From Roridomyces roridus (taxonomy: Eukaryota > Basidiomycota > Agaricomycetes > Agaricales > Mycenaceae), in NCBI GenBank assembly GCA_029378245.1, contig JARKIF010000003.1, positions 248,001 through 312,000 of the forward strand: a stretch of 64,000 nt of DNA. The letters are read 5' to 3'. Both the position numbers and the translations under genes were made by a program. Under the pieces are notes generated by a model. It was not told the DNA's origin and made no database searches. It was given only the letters and a program-made list of their open reading frames with translations. How positions within the stretch are numbered: the first letter of the stretch is position 1; every line of letters begins with the position of its first letter. This document shows positions 57,351 through 64,000 of the stretch, one piece after another.

Positions 57351-57950
57351 CTAACACCCGTCCATCCCCGCCTCAGCACACGCCGTCTTCCTTTTGGCAC
57401 ACTTCAATGAAATTCCCACTGCCCGTGCCACATCCGGAGGCTCATTCATTTGCCTTTCAACCCAACTGAGGGGGTCCGTATTACGCTCTAAACGGAACAT
57501 TTCATTCCTCTCCGACTGGAGGCAGCTTTGAATGCCCTTCACTTGTGCCTCCGTGTCACTACCGACGTCCAATATAGTTTGCGGACAAATAATAATGTCT
57601 AAGAGCACCTCGCTCCCCATACGCCGATCACTTGACAGGGACGTCTTCAAACCGTCGGCCGCGCTCCGTCACCGTGCGTCGTACACGCTCTTGGTCCCCG
57701 TCCCTCCTTGCTAATGTCTCCCGGCTCTCTTTTGTTCACTCCGCCAGCCCCGCACCACCCCCAAGTCTCCACACTTTGTCTGGGTGTTTCAGGTTAACGA
57801 CCACCTGCACTCCGGCCGCGGACACTACCAGCTCTATGGCTCCCTCACCCATACGCCACAACCTGAATCGCTCGTGAATCGTGAAAAGCCGGAGCCATAC
57901 GCGAGAGGCCGGCTCATTTTGGACTGCGGAGGCTCCTCGGTGGAGCACTA
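57351..57950 (-). CDS. Weakly supported hypothetical gene
   Basis: On the minus strand a protein-like frame reads MGSEVLLDIIICPQTILDVG, then a Glu/Gln/Arg-rich segment (KGIQSCLQSERNEMFRLERN) ending at 57351. Upstream, in other frames, REWRMGEG-like and ARRDGDQERVRRTVTERGRR segments with GT and AG signals between them could be further exons. No family is recognised and the exon joins were not resolved. Confidence 0.3.
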
Positions 57951-58706
57951 CCAGAATTGTCGAGCTGGATCAAGGGGGTATCCAGATATATCAGTTCTCC
58001 CTAACTTAGACGACGCGGGCAACTCAGGCGGAATCAATGTATGAGAATTTTGATCCTAGAAATATCGTCGTCCCAGTGTTCTTACTTATCTGCAGGGGAA
58101 CGCCTGACCAGCTCCATAATAGCCGTGCGAGCAATTGGGCCAAGATTACAGCCGGCTTGGACTGCAGAGAGGAGATAGACCGCACAGGAGGACAGGCGGA
58201 AGGATCGACGAAGTCACCGTGTCTGTACGCCCCCCGGATACCCCGAGATAACTATGTACATGAGATTATCTGGACCCAATTCTGGATTCATTGTGAAAAA
58301 CGGACAAAAGTGAAGAGTAGTTTTCTTGGGATTGGCTGGTATACACGAACACTTGGGAAGTATTGAATTCCAATTGCACCATACACACGGGACGTCCACT
58401 CTAGCCACGGTCGTCTATCCTTCTGAGATCTTTTCGTGGGAGGTGGCGAGCCTCCTAATCCCATCCCTCCCGACGACGGACCGGAGCTTCTCCGCAAGCA
58501 AACCACCGCATCGCCTGGATACGCTCGGGCGGGAGGGACACGAGAACCGCGAGCATGCGCCCTGACCTGGTTGCGGTGGCCAGATTCAGCGCAGAGGCGA
58601 TGGAATGAAAGTGAATACATACCGTGGAGTACAAAGGCATCTGTGACCTGCAGCAAGCATTGTCGGCTCTTCTACAACGATGGCAGTGTGAGCTGAGTCT
58701 GGCGGG
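57951..58706. other. Intergenic interval
   Basis: No gene recognised up to the border of repeat copy C. Confidence 0.35.
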
Positions 58707-60763
58707 TTACGAGAACTTACTTGCTAAGTTCTCGTTCTTTTAAAATTCAGTCAGGCCAGAATCCGAGGAGTAACAAGAACGGTGGGACTGGGACTCGCTT
58801 AGCGAGTCCCAATCCCACTGCCTTCCTGTTTAGGACAGCTAACCGAGATCACGGTGGGACTCGGTTGCTGCGTTCCGAGGAGCTCGAGTCCCACTGAATG
58901 ATACCATCAGTGGCGCCGTGAGGCTGCCGAGGGCAGCGCAGCGCCGCTACGGCGCTGCCACACAATCTATTAAGCTCAGCTGCACACTCGCGCCGCAGCG
59001 CGAAGCGCGTCCCCGTGGGCTGAACCGCGGCTCGCGCCGCGCGCAGCGCGTCTAAGCATGTTTGCATGCTTCAACACAATTTATGATGAGGGCCTCTGCA
59101 CGTGCAAGTGCCTAGCCGTCGACGCGCAAGCAGTGACACATATCAAGCACACGGTCGAACTTCGGTCAAACTTGGAAGTTGATTATTATTCTTTTGGCTG
59201 CTTTTCTCCAATGAATTCAACAAGGGAAGGAAATGCCACGCACGCCCGGAGACAGCAACGTGTCAAGCATGAACTCTGAGCAAGGAAAAACAAAAATTAC
59301 TCATGGGCTGGTTTGAACACAGGTATTGGCAGCAGAATTACAGGAGAAGGGGTTACAAGTAGACTACAGAAGCTGTTCCACCTCGGGCACAATCTGTTTA
59401 CCTAGAGTGGGCCCCATGAAATATTTGCAAAAGAAAAATCAGACACAAATGATTGAGGGATGTGGATCTTCGAGAATGGAATCAAGGACCCCATCTCCAC
59501 TAAGCAATCTCACATCCCCTGACAGACCCTTGCAAATGGTTCAAGGCTTGCCTAGCCGGGCTGCCGATGATTACAGCCTCGGCAAAATCAACATCCGAGA
59601 TCACACAGTGGGACTCGGGGGATCACGGTGGGACTCGCGACCTGATCGGCAAATTAGCCGAGCTTTAAGCGAGTCCCAGTCCCACCGTTCTCGTATATAC
59701 TCCCAGAATCCCGACAACTTTTTATACGGATTCAGACTTTTGATGAGGGTGGCTGTGCTGTTTCCTTTTTGCGGCTACAATCAGCAATTTTGACAGCTGC
59801 CATCAGTGAGTTTTTCCTTTCTCTCCAGAGCATTCTATTTCGGCTGAAATGACCTGAGATTTTGCAATCACACTCCTAGTAACTGGACTCGAGTTTTGTT
59901 CCCCCAAGGTGAGGTCTCATTCCAGATATTACATATGATATCTGTGATTTACCTGCCATTTTCAATCAGCTCATTTCAAGTTAACCAGAGACCCTGGATC
60001 TCTGGGATGTAATCAGACTGAAGAAGGAGGTGTACTATTGCTTAGAACACCCTCCTCAGAAATTACAAAAATTCTTTGCAGCCAAAGGTTTAAAGAACAT
60101 AAACTTTGTGATGGATGTTCATATGCATCAACACTGATTCCCCATGTCCTCAATTGAGATTCCATCCTTTGTGTGAAATATTGAAGTAGATTGAAGATGA
60201 ATCTCCGTCTGAAAGTATGCGCAGAGCCCACAATTCTCATCAAAACCCTGGATGCTGGAGCACAGGGGTAATACCTAGGTATAGATCCCCAAGTGACTCC
60301 ACAGGGCTGCTGGGCCTGTTGAGTACTTGCCTTTTTCACCACAGTCACACTAAGATGTAGTGAGCTCTGGGTCCTGTTGCCACAGAAGGTTCAAAGGAAG
60401 TCAGATGGCCTACTTAATCTTCTGCTATTAGCTAATGAATGAGGACCAGGGCTTGGCAGTGTAAGGCAAACTGACTGCAAAAATGCACACAAACACTCTT
60501 CCTTGAGCTGTCCAGGCCACCGTGGGGCATTTTCAATCCTCTGCCAGTTGGATATTTGGACAGAGCAAGGAGGGATCAAAGGTTGATCAAAGGTGTCACA
60601 ATCATCACGTCACTGCAAACCGGGTTCTCTACACAGCCACACAATCACATTTGCCTTGATTTCAACTCGATTTCTTGTTGATTTCACCCAACACACCGTG
60701 TAGATTTTCACACAAGGAAGTTCTCGCCTATGCCGTGCTCTGCAACGGCCCGTACCCCCAAGT
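58707..60763 (-). repeat. 1.1-kb repeat, copy C (interrupted)
   Basis: Minus-strand copy with its 5' end (ACTTGGGGG) at 60763 and its terminal hairpin and CTCGTAA end at 58707. It is nearly identical to copy A; differences include AAACCTTTGG for AAACTTTTGG near 60088. A 938-bp element plus a 9-bp duplication interrupts it near its 3' end (58765-59702). CCCG flanks both ends of the copy, which could be a 4-bp duplication, but copies A and B show none. Confidence 0.9.
58765..59702. mobile_element. Non-autonomous MULE-like element, copy 2
   Basis: 938 bp flanked by the 9-bp direct repeat CCAGAATCC (58756-58764 and 59703-59711), which occurs once in the uninterrupted repeat copies A and B. The left end reads GAGGAGTAACAAGAACGGTG and the reverse complement of the right end GAGTATATACGAGAACGGTG, both continuing GGACTGGGACTCGCTTA. 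GTGGGACTCG modules are repeated inside both ends, and a GC-rich palindrome-prone core lies at 58910-59055. The interior beyond 59080 is AT-richer, without a transposase. Same terminal family as 2650-3295. Confidence 0.85.
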
Positions 60764-62120
60764 CGGGGATCGTACTTGACCAAATATATTATTGTCGTCC
60801 TCCTTGTGCACTTCGAGGTTGATTCAAGCTATCAGCGCCTTGACCGCCGCAGTACGATCAGGGAAGCCCGCACCAGAAGAGCTCCGTCGTCATCCAAATA
60901 ACTGGAAGTAAGCTTGTTAGGACCATCTACAGTGATGCATGTAGACCCAGAGCAACACACTTTACTGAAAAACAGCTCCATGAACACCGCCTAAGCGGTG
61001 CGACGTCAAGCTCAGATGATCTGGTCATCCAGGTTGGGGTAACTTCAAGGTCGACAAACCTTTCGCGTGCTCCGTTTGTAGGCCGTTCAGTAATACGCCA
61101 GGGACGACCGCTTGGAATATCACGATGGTCGGTTGGACGGTTGACTGCGGCGAGAATATTAAAGGGAGTCACAACGGTCGAAAGGGATACTGGCAACAAG
61201 CCATGCTCGTGCTCAATGAGCTTCAAATTTCCGTGCGCTGTAATTTCGCCCTGTACACCTGTAACGTCTCCGAATGTCTCAAGGATCTCGCAACCGCCGC
61301 TCGCTATCTGGCAAGTAAGCATTTTTCTACAAAGATGACGATGCACGCACCCTTTTGCAAGTTTTCAGGCGTGATCGCAAGCAGGCACTGAGCGGGGAAG
61401 AGCTGCAGCTCCCTTCCAGTCGTAGTTTCTCACAATTTGCGAGGAATCCGCCGGGAATGAGCTACCCTGAGGTTGGTTCGACAAAGGTAACGCACCATGC
61501 GCGCATCCGATGGGCTTCAGATGCCAATTGGGTGAATCCGGAATCCGGATCGACTCTCCTCGTCCAGGAGCGAGTCTCGGACAGTTGAGCCCTCATGGTA
61601 GACGATCTGGACACGTAAACCGGACCCAAATCGCTATTCAGCACGACATCGGCATCCAGGTCCCAGGAGCGTACTTCTCCAAACGGAGTGTCCACCTGTG
61701 GCAGAATCTCGCACTCGAGACGTATGGGGCAATTCCCTCGCATTGACTCTTCCTGGCTATGCTTCCTAAATCTCTGCCGGACAAGGAGTGCTAGAATCTC
61801 GAAGCGGAAGAGCGTCGGTCAAAGGCGAGTGATGTAAGCAGGCCGTTCGATTCTGTTCGGGTCGGATCACTCCAAGATCACTCTCTCAAACTCAACTTCT
61901 TGACTTTTTCCTCAGAATGGTCAACCTCCCTCGGTGCTCTAATAAATTGTTCCCCGTGGAAAATTCTTCTCTCGCCCACTCAAACGAGCTGCCGGGAAAC
62001 TTGTCAAAGTTTGGTTTTGGACTCCTGAGTCCTTGCCAACTTGTCTTCAACGGACATCATTATGCGCTTGCGTGTTTATCCCGACATGGAAATCCACCCT
62101 GAAAAGTGTATACAATGCTG
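60764..62120. other. Interval with uncertain minus-strand coding segments
   Basis: Two minus-strand frames look protein-like: 61743-61462, starting at an ATG (MRGNCPIRLECEILPQVDTP, VVLNSDLGPVYVSRSSTMRA), and about 61320-60927 (IASGGCEILETFGDVTGVQG, PSGRPWRITERPTNGARERF). GT and AG strings between them allow introns, but the phases I tried do not join cleanly and no family is recognised. The region to the right (61750-62120) shows nothing. Confidence 0.3.
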
Positions 62121-62128
62121 GGTCTCAT

Positions 62129-62498
62129 CTAGTGATTGCCACGGGTAACCCGTGAGGTGCCGAGGACCCACCCGTACCTGTGCCCGCGCTTGACCCGTCC
62201 CCGTGGTCGCGGGTACGGGTACCCGTCGGCTAGGCACGGGTGGCTGATCGCTGGGGTGCCGTGACTTCTGGCGGTTGCTGGCACCGCTCTTTGGCATTCA
62301 AAATGCAAAGTAAGGGTACATTTAAATTACTGGCGTCGCTTTCAGCTCTCACAGACGTCGCTTGCAGATGCCAGAGACCCACGGGTCGGCCACGGGTCAG
62401 TCCACGGGTCTGAGTCCTTGACCCGTACCCGTACCCGTACCCGCCGCCACCCGTACCCGTGACCCGTCGCGGGTCACCGCACCCGTGGCCATCACTAG
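62129..62498. mobile_element. hAT-like MITE
   Basis: 370 bp with inverted ends CTAGTGATTGCCACGGGT and, reverse-complemented on the right, CTAGTGATGGCCACGGGT. The flanks GGTCTCAT (62121-62128) and AGTCTCAT (62499-62506) match at 7 of 8 positions, fitting the 8-bp duplication of hAT elements. Subterminal regions are packed with ACGGGT/ACCCGT repeats, like transposase-binding arrays. No coding sequence. Confidence 0.8.
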
Positions 62499-62936
62499 AG
62501 TCTCATCGCACTGACCACCCGGTCGATGTTTCCACAATTTACAACTTTATTCTCCCACAAGTAATGGTTCAATAATGGTCCGTATACTATACTAGCCCTT
62601 TGCGCGTGCCCTGAATTCGTCGTCAGAGTAAGGACAATTCACAGAAACAGTCCGGTTGAATAGATGTCCATAAATGGGGGGCATTCAAGACTGTTGAATG
62701 CTGAATTGTGATTCGCTACCAAAAGACCAGCTGCAGCCTAATCCTGTTCAAAATGGAGAGAAATCTGAAAGAGATAATTGCGATTGTCATAAAGAAAATA
62801 GCGCATCCGGGCCCCCCGCATCCTGGGGTCCTGCCAGGCCAGTTTCCACTAACGTGGACAACAGCCCACGGTGGAGCACATCTTTGGTGCCCAAAGGCCC
62901 CGAGCACGTTCCTGCTTTCCCTACATATCATTAGAG

Positions 62937-62944
62937 TATAAAAA
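62937..62944 (+). promoter_or_regulatory. TATA-like site before a pyrimidine-rich tract
   Basis: TATAAAAA is followed by about 130 bp of C/T-rich DNA containing CACTCACCGTCCA-type repeats, the usual look of a strong fungal promoter. No convincing ATG-started gene follows before 63275, so the transcript, if any, is unknown. Confidence 0.35.
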
Positions 62945-63531
62945 GGGTTTGGATTGCGGGCTCCGTCACTCACCGTCCACCCTCAAGTCCCCTGTCCCTC
63001 TCACTTATCTTCCAGCCCCTTCACTCACCGTCCACACCGTCCACACTCTCTCCGTTCCCTTCCACCTTGTATCTCCATCCACCTCGCCGCGTCTGGTGTC
63101 ACCGGCCTCGACGTTCAGCTGTCCGTGATTGGCCGGGCTCATATACCTGTGGTAATCGAGTTAGTGTCGGCCTCCATTGAAAATCAATGGACGACCACGC
63201 AGCCCGCTTACTATGAGTACATGAACCCTCCCTGCCACGGAGTTGCCTACCGTGGAGCTGCATCGCACTAGATCTGGGCACTTTCTCTTGCGTAAATATA
63301 TTAGAAGTTGGGAGAACGTAGTAGCTACTCGCCTGGGAAATTGGAGGCCCGAGGGATATTCGGTAGTCAATATTGAATGTATTCTGGTCAAGTGTTCCTC
63401 CGAATGAGAATTAGTTGCTATTTTCTATCAGCTGAGATCGATCTGGAATTACCAGATCTTGTTCAGTGTGCCGCTGATGGACTAAGGATTGCCCTGGCTG
63501 GTCGAGGGAGTAATTTTCGGCTAAAACGTGC

Positions 63532-64000
63532 TTAGAGTTTTTTCGAAAGAACGCGAGGTGATAAAACTGAGCTGGAGGTAGGTTGTAGTCGCACAACATT
63601 CCAACTCGAAATGGCAGCAAGGGGGGCGCTCTGATCGAGCTGCATTGATTTAGCTTGCGAAGAAATAATTTCAGGATGGAAACAACTTACATCGCTGCCC
63701 TTCGGCCAATATACTCGTTCCCAAGAACGCGTAGTAATTTTCATGGGTGTCTGCGGCACGTTTTACTTTGAATCCCAGTCGATTTGCAATACTCCGAGGC
63801 AAATTGGAGGGAAATAAGGGTGCCAGAACTTGAATTCCGCCCGGGAGGTGTTTTGTCGATGAGGAGACTCGATGAAAACCAACAGACATTTGCCAGAATT
63901 TTTGGGCGCAAGCGGAGAGATGTCGACTCCATGACCGCGCTCTTGGGCAGAGACTTGATTGAACTTGAGCTCGCTCTGCGTCGGACTTCGTACCATCATG
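63532..64000 (-). CDS. Partial hypothetical protein, 5' end outside the window
   Basis: Minus-strand frame entering from the right edge: QKFWQMSVGFHRVSSSTKHL, then LAPLFPSNLPRSIANRLGFK and ADTHENYYAFLGTSILAEGQ, followed by a canonical GTAAGT donor. An acceptor CGCAAG 37 nt further on would join to SMQLDQSAPLAAISSWNVV and a stop at 63532; an AATGCAG acceptor gives a less protein-like tail. No domain is recognised. The start lies beyond 64000, or at the ATG at 63889. Confidence 0.4.

Noticed and set aside
58765..59702. Assigning the GTGGGACTCG element to hAT
   Set aside because: Both copies have exact 9-bp, not 8-bp, duplications when the inverted ends are aligned from their first base.
15384..61580. 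18-bp identity GTCCAGGAGCGAGTCTCG at about 15.39 kb and 61.56 kb as evidence of paralogy
   Set aside because: The similarity does not extend convincingly on either side; one short match is too little.

Overview
The window is nuclear DNA of a filamentous basidiomycete, most likely an Agaricomycete (mushroom-forming fungus). This follows from the gene content and gene structure: many short GT..AG introns of about 45-80 nt, expanded F-box and F-box-like genes, Zn2Cys6 regulators with a fungal-specific transcription factor domain, pyrimidine-rich leaders, and dense non-autonomous DNA transposons. No rRNA, tRNA or CRISPR was recognised. The species cannot be named from sequence alone.

Layout. 0.1-2.6 kb: an F-box gene broken by a 77-bp tandem duplication and by an 894-bp TG..CA insertion that looks like a solo LTR. 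2.6-4.5 kb: a MULE-like MITE next to copy A of a 1.1-kb repeat of unknown class. 5.1-10.3 kb: a metabolic block with an FMN-dependent NADPH reductase, a convergent medium-chain reductase, and two tandem membrane-anchored GT8-like glycosyltransferases. 10.3-16.1 kb: gene-poor. 16.2-18.5 kb: a secreted GH78-like glycosidase without an ATG. 18.9-25.9 kb: a transposon nest in which copy B of the 1.1-kb repeat is split by two further insertions. 26.4-28.1 kb: a multi-pass membrane protein. 28.7-33.2 kb: a Zn2Cys6 regulator followed by an F-box-like gene. 34.1-36.1 kb: a small secreted protein and an intact F-box gene. 38.1-38.5 kb: a small hypothetical gene. 39.2-44.7 kb: a second Zn2Cys6 + F-box-like pair in the same order and orientation, in which both members look damaged. 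45.5-46.7 kb: a regulator with a C-terminal Zn2Cys6 cluster and a damaged splice acceptor. 48.5-50.2 kb: two Tc1/mariner-like inverted-repeat elements. 51.7-52.9 kb: an intact F-box gene whose 3' end resembles that of the 45.5-46.7 kb gene. 54.5-55.5 kb: a C2H2 zinc-finger gene. 55.9-58.7 kb: degenerate repeats and a weak hypothetical gene. 58.7-60.8 kb: copy C of the 1.1-kb repeat, split by a second MULE-like element. 62.1-62.5 kb: a hAT-like MITE. 63.5-64.0 kb: a partial hypothetical gene running off the window.

How it fits together. This is a fast-evolving accessory region. Recent mobile DNA lies between small blocks of metabolism (reductases, glycosyltransferases, a plant-polysaccharide glycosidase) and regulators. 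The regulator/F-box-like pair appears twice, one copy apparently healthy and the other decaying. The healthy regulator seems to need a 6-nt microexon to supply the third zinc-cluster cysteine, and the decaying copy appears to have lost it beside a transposon insertion. Several exon structures were checked by codon arithmetic: both GT8 genes, the medium-chain reductase, the secreted protein, the 45.5-kb regulator and the 51.7-kb F-box gene all give a total exon length divisible by three.
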